From Clostridia bacterium (GTDB lineage Bacteria > Bacillota > Clostridia > Oscillospirales > CAG-272): a stretch of 5,094 nt of DNA. Both the position numbers and the translations under genes were made by a program. The DNA lies in assembly GCA_017420845.1 (NCBI GenBank), contig JAFQOC010000083.1:1-5094 (forward strand), in the 5' to 3' direction. Shown piece after piece: positions 1 through 5,094 of the stretch. The first letter of the stretch is position 1. Every line of letters starts with the position of its first letter. The notes beneath the pieces are model-generated. The model was not told the origin of the DNA and did not search any database. It was given only the letters and a program-made list of their open reading frames with translations.

Positions 1-288
1 CTGATGCACCATACCGATGCGGTGCTTATAGGCGTCCTTTGGGGAGCGGATGACGACCTCCTCCCCGTCCACGAAGATCTGTCCCTCGTCGGGATAGTAG
101 ATCCCCGCGATCATGTTCATCAGAGTGGTCTTACCACAGCCGTTCTCTCCGAGAATGGCCAGAATCTCTCCCCGATATACCGTCAGATCCACGTTCTTGT
201 TGGCCACCACCTTGGTGCCGAAGGTCTTGGTGATGTCTCGCATTTCAACGGCGATCTGCTTGTGATTTTCTGTTACCGCAATCGACAT
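1..288 (-). CDS. ABC transporter ATP-binding protein, BMP/nucleoside uptake type (N-terminal 96 residues, cut by window edge)
   Basis: This is the start of a cytoplasmic ATPase that would power an importer. The visible 96 residues begin MSIAVTENHK and run through the first half of an ABC nucleotide-binding domain: an A-loop aromatic in KTFG (F23), a Walker A motif GENGCGKT (residues 47-54), and a segment ending IGMVHQ, where Q96 is the Q-loop glutamine. The wording GENG-GK-TLMNMIAGIY-PDEG and the MVHQ Q-loop are typical of the sugar/nucleoside ATPases (RbsA and YufO/NupO type), which usually have two ATPase domains and about 500 residues. The start at 288 is fixed by GGAGG at 298-294, five bases upstream. 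It follows the BMP lipoprotein gene on the same strand, separated by 102 bases with a hairpin, as expected for the same transporter. Cysteine at position 51 replaces the more usual alanine. The permease genes should lie beyond the left edge. The family call is firm; the nucleoside substrate is inferred from the neighbours. Confidence 0.9.
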   Translation of the reverse strand, partial: MSIAVTENHKQIAVEMRDITKTFGTKVVANKNVDLTVYRGEILAILGENGCGKTTLMNMIAGIYYPDEGQIFVDGEEVVIRSPKDAYKHRIGMVHQ

Positions 289-335
289 GAATACCTCCGA
301 TGGTTGTTTTACGGGCTCGCTATGAATACAAAATC

Positions 336-373
336 CGCAAATAGCCTGAGTGGAAGCACTCAGGCTATTTGCG
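336..373 (-). terminator. 17-bp hairpin between lipoprotein and ATPase genes: weak terminator or stabilising stem
   Basis: Bases 336-352 and 357-373 form a perfect 17-bp inverted repeat with a four-base loop (CTTC when read on the minus strand). It begins 18 bases after the stop of the lipoprotein gene. On the minus strand the stem is followed by GGATTTTG, a short and interrupted T run, so termination would probably be partial. On the plus strand no T run follows. A partial terminator or 3' stabilising stem here would give more lipoprotein than ATPase, a common arrangement in ABC importer operons. The stem is seen directly; its effect is inferred. Confidence 0.75.
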
Positions 374-390
374 TAAGGGTTTGAATGGGA

Positions 391-1629
391 TCAGAACTTC
401 TCGTTGACGAGAGTGATACCGTCGATTCTCAGATCGAAATAGGGAGCGGAGCGGAACTTGGATTCGAAGAACACGCCGTTCTCAATAACCTCGGTGTCGG
501 GGGTGAAGGCAGCGTCGGTGTCCACGTCAGCCTTGTAGGTGGTCAGGGTCTTACCGCCAACGGTGAAGGTAGCGGTATCGAAGACGTTGAGAGTGCCGGC
601 CTTCAGCTTAGCGGCGGTATCTGCCAGAGCAGCAGCAGTACCCTCAGCGGCAACGGCCTCGTTGATAGCAGTAAGGACCACAGAATCGGTAGCCAGAGTA
701 CCGGTCCAGTCGTCGGCGATCTCCTTACCCTCGATGACCTGATTGATCATGTACTCGTAGTAGGGAGCCCAGTTGATGCGGGAGGACACGATGAAGGTGG
801 TGGGGCAAGCCTCCTGAGTAGAGCCGTTGTAGGAGACGTTGGGAATGCCGGCCTCCTCACAAGCGGAGGGAGCGCCCATGGAGTCAGCGTGCTGGGAGAT
901 GAGCTTGCAGTTACGGGCAATGAGAGCCTTGGCGGCCTCATTCTCGGCGGTCACGTCGTACCAGCTACCGGTGAACTGAACGTCCATGGTAACGGTGGGG
1001 CAAACGGACTTGGCACCCAGATAGAAGGAGGTGTAACCGGAGATAACCTCGGCGTAGGTGAACGCGCCGACGTAGCCGATCTTAGCCTCTTCAGCGGTGA
1101 ACTGGCCGGCGTTGATCATCTCGTTGAGCTTCATGCCTGCGGCCACACCGGCCAGGAAACGACCCTCGTAGATGGAAGCGAAGGCGTTGTGCAGATTGTT
1201 CAGCTCAGAGGTGTGAGCGGTGGTACCCGTAGCGTGGCAGAACTGCACCTCGGGATGATCCTTGGCAGCGATGGCCAAAAACTCCTCGTGACCAAAGCTG
1301 TTGGCGAAGATCACGTCGCAGCCCTGATCGACGAGATCCAGAGCGGCCTCAGTGCACTCGGCACCCTCGGGGATACCGGTCATCATGACGATCTGGTCGT
1401 CGCGCAGACCCAGCTTCTGCTGGACCTCCTCAACGCCCATCATAAAGTTCTTGTCGTAGGTAGACTTCTCGTCGTGCAGGAAGATGAAACCGATCTTGAT
1501 CTCTTCCTTGGGAACAGGGGTGAGCGCCTGCTCACCGGAGGGATCCTTACCGCTGTCGCAAGCGGCGAACATGGCCAGGCAGGAAAGGATCATGAGCAGA
1601 GACAGGGCAACGGATACGAGCTTCTTCAT
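391..1629 (-). CDS. BMP family (PnrA-like) ABC transporter substrate-binding lipoprotein
   Basis: This is a 412-residue extracellular solute-binding lipoprotein of the Bmp/PnrA family, whose characterised members bind purine nucleosides and deliver them to an ABC importer. It starts MKKLVSVALS, followed by a hydrophobic stretch and a lipobox-like MFAAC, with C24 as the expected lipidated residue. Phe at -3 is less usual than Leu or Val. A polar linker (about 25-43) leads into the periplasmic-binding fold. Family-like segments include KIGFIFLHD (about 45-53), a Y-KNFM-GVEE stretch (58-68), CDVIFANSFG (104-113), GRFLAGVAAGM (156-166), IGYVGAF (184-190) and ISQHADSMG (244-252). The length exceeds the roughly 350 residues of classical PnrA. 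A longer reading from a TTG at 1644 is possible but would place the ribosome binding site inside the gene, so ATG at 1629 is preferred. It lies downstream of xpt and upstream of a matching ATPase, supporting purine uptake; the exact ligand is inferred. Confidence 0.93.
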   Translation of the reverse strand: MKKLVSVALSLLMILSCLAMFAACDSGKDPSGEQALTPVPKEEIKIGFIFLHDEKSTYDKNFMMGVEEVQQKLGLRDDQIVMMTGIPEGAECTEAALDLVDQGCDVIFANSFGHEEFLAIAAKDHPEVQFCHATGTTAHTSELNNLHNAFASIYEGRFLAGVAAGMKLNEMINAGQFTAEEAKIGYVGAFTYAEVISGYTSFYLGAKSVCPTVTMDVQFTGSWYDVTAENEAAKALIARNCKLISQHADSMGAPSACEEAGIPNVSYNGSTQEACPTTFIVSSRINWAPYYEYMINQVIEGKEIADDWTGTLATDSVVLTAINEAVAAEGTAAALADTAAKLKAGTLNVFDTATFTVGGKTLTTYKADVDTDAAFTPDTEVIENGVFFESKFRSAPYFDLRIDGITLVNEKF

Positions 1630-1635
1630 TTCTTT

Positions 1636-1642
1636 CTCCTTC
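1636..1642 (-). promoter_or_regulatory. Ribosome binding site that fixes the lipoprotein start
   Basis: GAAGGAG (1642 to 1636 on the minus strand) sits six bases before ATG at 1629. It lies within the codons that would be used if translation began at the in-frame TTG at 1644, so it argues for the shorter protein starting MKKLVS, which is also a normal lipoprotein signal peptide beginning. Confidence 0.88.
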
Positions 1643-1722
1643 AAAATATGTTGTTATTTATGAACAGCCGAGCGGCCGAACACCGAAATAAACGAGGGCA
1701 ACCGAAGAAAAAATACGATATA

Positions 1723-1751
1723 ATTTTAACACGAATAAGGCAAGTTTACAA
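1723..1751 (-). promoter_or_regulatory. Probable sigma-A promoter for the BMP lipoprotein gene
   Basis: On the minus strand, TTGTAA (1751 to 1746) and TAAAAT (1728 to 1723) are separated by 17 bases, matching the vegetative consensus at 4 of 6 and 5 of 6 positions. Transcription would begin near 1716, leaving a leader of about 87 bases. The lipoprotein gene can therefore be expressed independently of xpt, although read-through from xpt is not excluded. Confidence 0.6.
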
Positions 1752-1791
1752 GTGACAAAAGCGACAATAAGTTCACATAGCCAACAGAATA

Positions 1792-1810
1792 ATTATGCGT
1801 TATGCACAAT
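1792..1810 (-). terminator. Weak hairpin downstream of xpt
   Basis: Bases 1792-1798 and 1804-1810 can pair over 7 bp, including one G-T wobble, around a five-base loop, starting 18 bases after the xpt stop. On the minus strand it is followed by TATTCTG rather than a T run, so it is a poor intrinsic terminator and xpt transcripts may read through into the lipoprotein gene. This is a tentative call. Confidence 0.25.
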
Positions 1811-1827
1811 CCGTCAAAAAGCGTCCC

Positions 1828-2403
1828 TTAATCGCAAAATTCAATGCCGTCTTCCACGCTCATGGACTTGATCTTAGCCAGCGACTCCACCCGAACGCCA
1901 CGTCCGCGGACCTCGGCGCCGCCGCCCTGATAGGTCTTCTCCACAAATACACCCGCGCCCACGATGGTGGCTCCTGCCTGCTCACAGAGGTCGATAAGGG
2001 CGTGGAGAGCCTGACCGCGGGCCAGGAAATCGTCGATGAGGAGTACGCGATCCTCGGGGGAGAGCATGATCTTGGGGATAACGGCGGTGTGGTCGGTGCC
2101 GTGGGTGAAGGAATGAACCGAGGAGGCGTAAATCTCCCCCGTCATGTTGTTGCTCTTAGCTTTTTTGGCGAATACCACGGGGACGTCAAAGGGCAGGGCG
2201 CAAAGGCAAGCCAGACCAATGCCCGACGCCTCAATGGTGAGGATCTTGGTCACGTTCTCGTCCTTAAAGAGACGGTAAAACTCCTCGCCGAGAGTGCGGA
2301 TGAAGCGGGTGTCCAGCTGCTGGTTGAGGAAGGTACCGACCTTGAGCACGTCTCCGTCCTCGATAATACCGTCCTTGCGAATGCGATCTTCCATCAGTTT
2401 CAT
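1828..2403 (-). CDS. xpt: Xanthine phosphoribosyltransferase
   Basis: This 191-residue cytoplasmic enzyme transfers phosphoribose from PRPP to xanthine, giving XMP and pyrophosphate, in purine salvage. The protein aligns without obvious gaps to Bacillus subtilis Xpt (194 residues, from memory). Key positions fall at the same numbers: L20 and N27 in the DVLKVGTFLNQQ segment, the PRPP loop LLIDDFLARGQA (121-132, with ARGQA at 128-132), and K156 in GVFVEK, the xanthine-contacting lysine. That register supports ATG at 2403, which has AGGGA eight bases upstream; an upstream in-frame extension to 2529 would add 42 unrelated residues across the promoter. It is the first gene of the minus-strand purine group, followed 198 bases later by the BMP lipoprotein gene. 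Its own promoter lies at 2482-2510. Unlike B. subtilis xpt, no guanine riboswitch is visible in the leader. Adenine or orotate phosphoribosyltransferases are less likely given the whole-length match. Confidence 0.95.
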   Translation of the reverse strand: MKLMEDRIRKDGIIEDGDVLKVGTFLNQQLDTRFIRTLGEEFYRLFKDENVTKILTIEASGIGLACLCALPFDVPVVFAKKAKSNNMTGEIYASSVHSFTHGTDHTAVIPKIMLSPEDRVLLIDDFLARGQALHALIDLCEQAGATIVGAGVFVEKTYQGGGAEVRGRGVRVESLAKIKSMSVEDGIEFCD

Positions 2404-2481
2404 GTGGTTCTTCCCTGCCTTTCGGTTGTTTGTTCGGGCGTTGTCCCGTGAAAAATCCGTTGAAATAAGGATAATAGAATA

Positions 2482-2510
2482 ATTATACACGATTTTGACG
2501 AAAAAAGCAA
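2482..2510 (-). promoter_or_regulatory. xpt: Sigma-A promoter for xpt
   Basis: On the minus strand TTGCTT (2510 to 2505) and a perfect TATAAT (2487 to 2482) are separated by the ideal 17 bases. Transcription would start near 2475, giving a leader of about 72 bases before the xpt ATG. The leader contains a small CGGG/CCCG stem and two CCGAA motifs, at 2425-2421 and 2437-2433 on the minus strand. Confidence 0.78.
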
Positions 2511-2675
2511 GAGGTAATTCTTCCGCCAAAATGACGGTTTTTCAATTTCCATCTTTATTATATGGGCAATCATGTCAAAACAATTTTTGCCTCATTTTTT
2601 CGGATTACCTCCCCATTTCTCCCTCAAACGGCTTTTTTTGGAATTTCTCACAAAAAATAGGTCACACCATGCAAT

Positions 2676-2692
2676 GTGTTATCAAATAGCAC
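2676..2692. repeat. Imperfect inverted repeat, operator candidate
   Basis: GTGTTAT (2676-2682) and ATAGCAC (2686-2692) mirror each other around CAA, with a single imperfect position. It lies 26 bases before the -35 of the plus-strand promoter. The spacing and size suit a dimeric regulator binding DNA, but no known consensus is recognised. Confidence 0.35.
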
Positions 2693-2695
2693 AAA

Positions 2696-2714
2696 TTTTC
2701 AACAATTTTGAAAA
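2696..2714. repeat. Perfect 7-bp inverted repeat upstream of the exporter promoter
   Basis: TTTTCAA (2696-2702) and TTGAAAA (2708-2714) are exact reverse complements separated by CAATT. The element ends four bases before the -35 hexamer of the exporter promoter, so a bound protein could touch RNA polymerase. AT-rich palindromes can arise by chance, so the operator role is tentative. Confidence 0.4.
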
Positions 2715-2718
2715 AGGG

Positions 2719-2746
2719 TTGTTTTTTCGGAAAAATGTGGTATAAT
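2719..2746 (+). promoter_or_regulatory. Extended -10 sigma-A promoter for the ABC exporter gene
   Basis: TTGTTT (2719-2724) and a perfect TATAAT (2741-2746) are separated by 16 bases, and TGG (2738-2740) supplies the TGN of an extended -10. Transcription should begin near 2753, about 132 bases upstream of the GTG start at 2885. Confidence 0.78.
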
Positions 2747-2752
2747 GCACAT

Positions 2753-2884
2753 GAAATCAGCCGCCCGTATACCCCAACGAGGGTATTTGAGACCGGATTT
2801 CGCAAGCCCCTTCGGCGCACTCATCGAAAAAACATCAGGTGTACGTCTTCGCGCGTACCGCTCCCCCGGAGTACAGGAAAGGAT
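2753..2884 (+). promoter_or_regulatory. Structured 5' leader of the ABC exporter gene, possible cis-regulatory RNA
   Basis: Several pairings can be drawn in this leader. GAAATC (2753-2758) pairs with GATTTC (2796-2801) and encloses a hairpin ATACCC/GGGTAT (2769-2774 with 2781-2786). Further on, GTACGT (2841-2846) pairs with GCGTAC (2853-2858). An alternative hairpin joins GTAC at 2855-2858 to GTAC at 2871-2874, with TCC/GGA inside, and ends directly at the ribosome binding site. The two downstream hairpins share 2855-2858 and cannot coexist. No known riboswitch class was recognised. The pairings are seen; regulation is inferred. Confidence 0.4.
2875..2882 (+). promoter_or_regulatory. Ribosome binding site supporting a GTG start
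   Basis: AGGAAAGG precedes GTG at 2885, with the AGGA part six bases from the start codon. The ATG at 2883 meets TGA at once, and the in-frame ATG at 2912 has no purine-rich sequence at suitable distance, so GTG at 2885 is the best start. Confidence 0.72.
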
Positions 2885-5094
2885 GTGATTCCGATTTTAC
2901 CGCTTGAAATCATGACCGACAAGGTGTCCGCGGTCCTGAAGACCCACGGCATCGACCCCGCCACCCCCGATATGTGCCTGAAATTGGATCAGGACATGAA
3001 GGGCGACTACGGTGAGGTGTGGCTGGTCTACTCCCGCGCGGACGGCAACATCTACCGCGTGATCGGAGATGAGGTGGAGACCTTCCCCCTCGCCCGCATG
3101 ACCGCCCCCTACATCGACAACTACACCACCTCCAACCGCCTCCAGGTCCATCTCCACGCCGAGGACGATCTGAACCCCGAGCAGGGCGAGATGACCGACG
3201 ACGAGTTCCGTGATGCTAAAAAGGCCTACGCGAACGGCGGTACCACTGTGGTACTGGGCTACTGCACCAACAGCATCAAGCTCAAGCTCCTGGCCTTCGT
3301 GAGTCTCTGGGAGCGTCTGGACCGCGGGGAGGAGATCGCCGACGACGACGGCATCTTCAACCAGTTTGAGCGGGCCTGCCCCAAGTGCGGGCGGATGTAC
3401 CGCGATCCCCGCAATCGGGTCTGCGAGCATTGCGTCAACAAGAAGGGCGTCATGGGACGGCTTATGGGCTACTTCATGGTCTTCAAGAAGCAGGTCTTCG
3501 TCGTGCTTCTCTGCCTGCTGGCCACCACAGCCCTGTCCCTGGTGAATCCCATCGTCAGCGGTAGCATCCTCTTCGACCAGGTCATCAGCGAGCCTACCTT
3601 TGACGCGGTCACGGGGGAGCAGGTGACGGGTCTGATGCACGAGGAAAAGTACGTCTACATCTGGGTGGGCGTGCTGACGGGGATGGCGTTGCTCTCCATG
3701 GGCATCGGCATCATCCAGAACCGCACCAACGCCTACCTCTCCACCCGCGTGACGCGAAACATGAAGAACGACATCTTCCGCGCCATGCAGAGGCTGTCCC
3801 TCTCCTACTTCAACGCCAATCCCACGGGTAAGCTCATCAACCGCGTCAACTACGACGCCGAGCGCATCCGCAGCTTCTTCATCGACGGCGTGCCCTACTT
3901 CATCAGCCACGTCCTGTCCTACATCGTGCTGACCGTACTCCTGTTCTGCATGAACTGGAAGCTGACCCTCATTCTCTACGCTCCCATCATCCCCGTGGTG
4001 CTGATTCTGAAGTTCGCCCTGCCCAAGCTCTGGAAGTGCTACTCCCACCAGTGGCGGCGCTCCTCCTCCATGAACACCATGATGAACGATTCCCTGTCGG
4101 GCATCCGCGTGGTCAAGGCCTTTGCCAAGGAGGACGGCGAGACCAGCCGCTTCTACGAGTACGCCTCCAAGCTCTACAAGGCCAACCTCCGCACCCAGAA
4201 GGTGTCCATGTTAATCTTCCCCGTTATCTCCATTCTGGTGGCAGGTACCTGCCACGCCATGTGGGGCTTCGCGGGCTTTGAGGTCATGGGCGAGCGCATG
4301 ACCTACGGTGATCTGGTGGTCTACATGGGCTATACCGGCATGATCTTCGGCCCCCTGAGCTTCTTTACCAACTTCACCAATATGGTGACCGACACTCTCA
4401 ACTCGGCCGTTCGTATGTTCGAGGTGCTGGATCAGGTCCCCGAGGTGGTAGAGGCTCCCGCCCCCGTCCGTCTGGACGCCATCGACGGCGAGATCGTCTT
4501 CGATCACGTGAACTTCCACTACAACCCCAATCGCCCCATTCTGAAGGACATTTCCTTCACCATCAAGAAGGGCGACCACGTGGGTCTGGTGGGACACACC
4601 GGCTCGGGCAAGTCCACCATCGCCAACCTCATCACCCGTATGTACGACACCGTCAGCGGCACCATCACCATCGACGGGGTGGACATCAAGCAGATGGAGA
4701 TGAACTCCCTGCGCCGCAACGTGGCCATCGTGTCCCAGGAGGTCTACATCTTCCGCGGCACCATCATGGATAACATCCGCTACGCCCGCCCCGAGGCCAC
4801 CCGCGCCGAGGTAGTGGCCGCCGCCAAGGCCGCCAACGCTCACGACTTCATCGTCAATCTCCCCGAGGGCTACGACACCATGGTGGGTATCGGTACCCGC
4901 TCTCTGTCGGGCGGTGAGCGTCAGCGCGTCTCCATCGCAAGAGCCCTGCTGCTCAATCCTTCCCTTTTGATTCTGGACGAGGCTACCGCCGCCATGGACA
5001 CCGAAACCGAGCGCCTCATCTCCGAGGCCATCGACCGTGTCAGCGAGGGCAAGACCACCATCTCCATCGCCCACCGCCTCTCCACCCTCAAGAA
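2885..5094 (+). CDS. ABC exporter half-transporter with N-terminal zinc-ribbon extension (C-terminus cut by window edge)
   Basis: This is a membrane exporter subunit with permease and ATPase in one chain; 736 codons are visible with no stop. Residues 1-160 form a soluble domain of unclear fold, ending in a TNSIKLKLLAF-type helix. A zinc ribbon follows, C165-P-K-C168 and C180-E-H-C183 (11 residues between pairs). Six membrane segments lie at about 204-222, 257-277, 340-356, 361-379, 440-463 and 478-500. The ATPase domain has A-loop Y546, Walker A GHTGSGKST (570-578), Q-loop Q618, signature LSGGERQ (674-680), Walker B LLILDE with catalytic E699, D-loop AAMD (702-705) and H-loop H730, so it should hydrolyse ATP. 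Ordinary exporters of this type are about 580-600 residues; the extra length is the N-terminus. The layout resembles transporters labelled cyanophycin-metabolism-associated and often next to DUF1854 genes (recalled, not checked). It probably works as a dimer. The substrate is unknown. Start codon is GTG. Confidence 0.92.
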   Translation, partial: MIPILPLEIMTDKVSAVLKTHGIDPATPDMCLKLDQDMKGDYGEVWLVYSRADGNIYRVIGDEVETFPLARMTAPYIDNYTTSNRLQVHLHAEDDLNPEQGEMTDDEFRDAKKAYANGGTTVVLGYCTNSIKLKLLAFVSLWERLDRGEEIADDDGIFNQFERACPKCGRMYRDPRNRVCEHCVNKKGVMGRLMGYFMVFKKQVFVVLLCLLATTALSLVNPIVSGSILFDQVISEPTFDAVTGEQVTGLMHEEKYVYIWVGVLTGMALLSMGIGIIQNRTNAYLSTRVTRNMKNDIFRAMQRLSLSYFNANPTGKLINRVNYDAERIRSFFIDGVPYFISHVLSYIVLTVLLFCMNWKLTLILYAPIIPVVLILKFALPKLWKCYSHQWRRSSSMNTMMNDSLSGIRVVKAFAKEDGETSRFYEYASKLYKANLRTQKVSMLIFPVISILVAGTCHAMWGFAGFEVMGERMTYGDLVVYMGYTGMIFGPLSFFTNFTNMVTDTLNSAVRMFEVLDQVPEVVEAPAPVRLDAIDGEIVFDHVNFHYNPNRPILKDISFTIKKGDHVGLVGHTGSGKSTIANLITRMYDTVSGTITIDGVDIKQMEMNSLRRNVAIVSQEVYIFRGTIMDNIRYARPEATRAEVVAAAKAANAHDFIVNLPEGYDTMVGIGTRSLSGGERQRVSIARALLLNPSLLILDEATAAMDTETERLISEAIDRVSEGKTTISIAHRLSTLK

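Larger units (their letters stand above)
2404..2884. other. AT-rich divergent intergenic region between xpt and the exporter gene
   Basis: No gene of normal size is supported here. Open frames in this stretch are low-complexity, lack a suitable start context, and overlap promoters. From left to right it contains the xpt leader and promoter, a stretch with an isolated strong GGAGGT on the minus strand at 2612-2607, two inverted repeats (2676-2692 and 2696-2714), the plus-strand promoter (2719-2746), and the structured leader of the exporter gene. Base composition changes abruptly from AT-rich to GC-rich after about 2760. Confidence 0.8.

Noticed and set aside
1630..1644. TTG start at 1644 extending the lipoprotein by five residues
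   Set aside because: The ribosome binding site GAAGGAG would then lie inside the coding sequence; ATG at 1629 has ideal spacing.
385..1755. Long plus-strand open frame of 456 codons opposite the lipoprotein gene
   Set aside because: It is an antisense shadow: low-complexity, rich in Gly, Val and Leu, no ribosome binding site, and the minus-strand protein has a signal peptide and clear family segments.
1795..2451. Plus-strand open frame of 218 codons opposite xpt
   Set aside because: The minus strand matches xanthine phosphoribosyltransferase over its full length; this frame is its shadow.
2557..2578. Minus-strand TTGACA and TATAAT as a second xpt promoter
   Set aside because: The hexamers are perfect but only 10 bases apart, too close for sigma-A; other -35 choices for this -10 are poor.
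2495..2689. Plus-strand 64-codon open frame in the intergenic region
   Set aside because: Low-complexity, overlaps the xpt promoter, no ribosome binding site and no recognisable similarity.
2769..2786. Guanidine-II (mini-ykkC) riboswitch suggested by ACGA in the loop of the ATACCC/GGGTAT hairpin
   Set aside because: That class needs two hairpins each with an ACGR tetraloop; here the loop has six bases and there is no second matching hairpin.
2897..4048. Minus-strand open frame of 383 codons opposite the exporter
   Set aside because: His-, Val- and Gly-rich composition typical of the complement of GC-rich coding DNA; the plus strand encodes a recognisable exporter through the whole span.
4211..5074. 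Minus-strand open frame of 287 codons opposite the ATPase domain
   Set aside because: Antisense to intact Walker A, signature and Walker B motifs; composition is again His/Gly/Val-rich with no domain.

Overview
The window looks like chromosome from a Gram-positive member of the Clostridia, most plausibly a gut Oscillospiraceae-type bacterium. This is an inference from GC-rich coding DNA beside sharply AT-rich intergenic DNA, strong GGAGG-type ribosome binding sites, sigma-A-like promoters, a lipoprotein-type solute-binding protein and a Bacillus-type xanthine phosphoribosyltransferase. No mobile element, tRNA, rRNA or CRISPR array was seen.

The left half (1-2403) is read on the minus strand. 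In transcription order it holds xpt (xanthine phosphoribosyltransferase, 2403 to 1828), a BMP/PnrA-family substrate-binding lipoprotein (1629 to 391), a 17-bp hairpin (373 to 336), and the first 96 codons of an ABC transporter ATPase that runs off the left edge (288 to 1). Together they suggest a purine supply module: the lipoprotein and ABC transporter probably import nucleosides, and Xpt converts a purine base to a nucleotide. xpt and the lipoprotein gene each have a recognisable promoter. The hairpin lies where it could lower expression of the ATPase relative to the lipoprotein.

A divergent intergenic region of about 480 bases (2404-2884) separates this module from the right half. It carries the xpt promoter, two inverted repeats that could be operators, a good extended -10 promoter on the plus strand, and a leader of about 130 nt with several possible hairpins next to the ribosome binding site.

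The right half (2885-5094) is one plus-strand gene, cut by the right edge. It encodes an ABC exporter half-transporter (membrane domain fused to ATPase) with an unusual extension of about 200 residues at the N-terminus containing a four-cysteine zinc ribbon. This is the least ordinary gene in the window. Its architecture resembles the ABC transporters annotated elsewhere as associated with cyanophycin metabolism and DUF1854 proteins, but its substrate cannot be read from the sequence.
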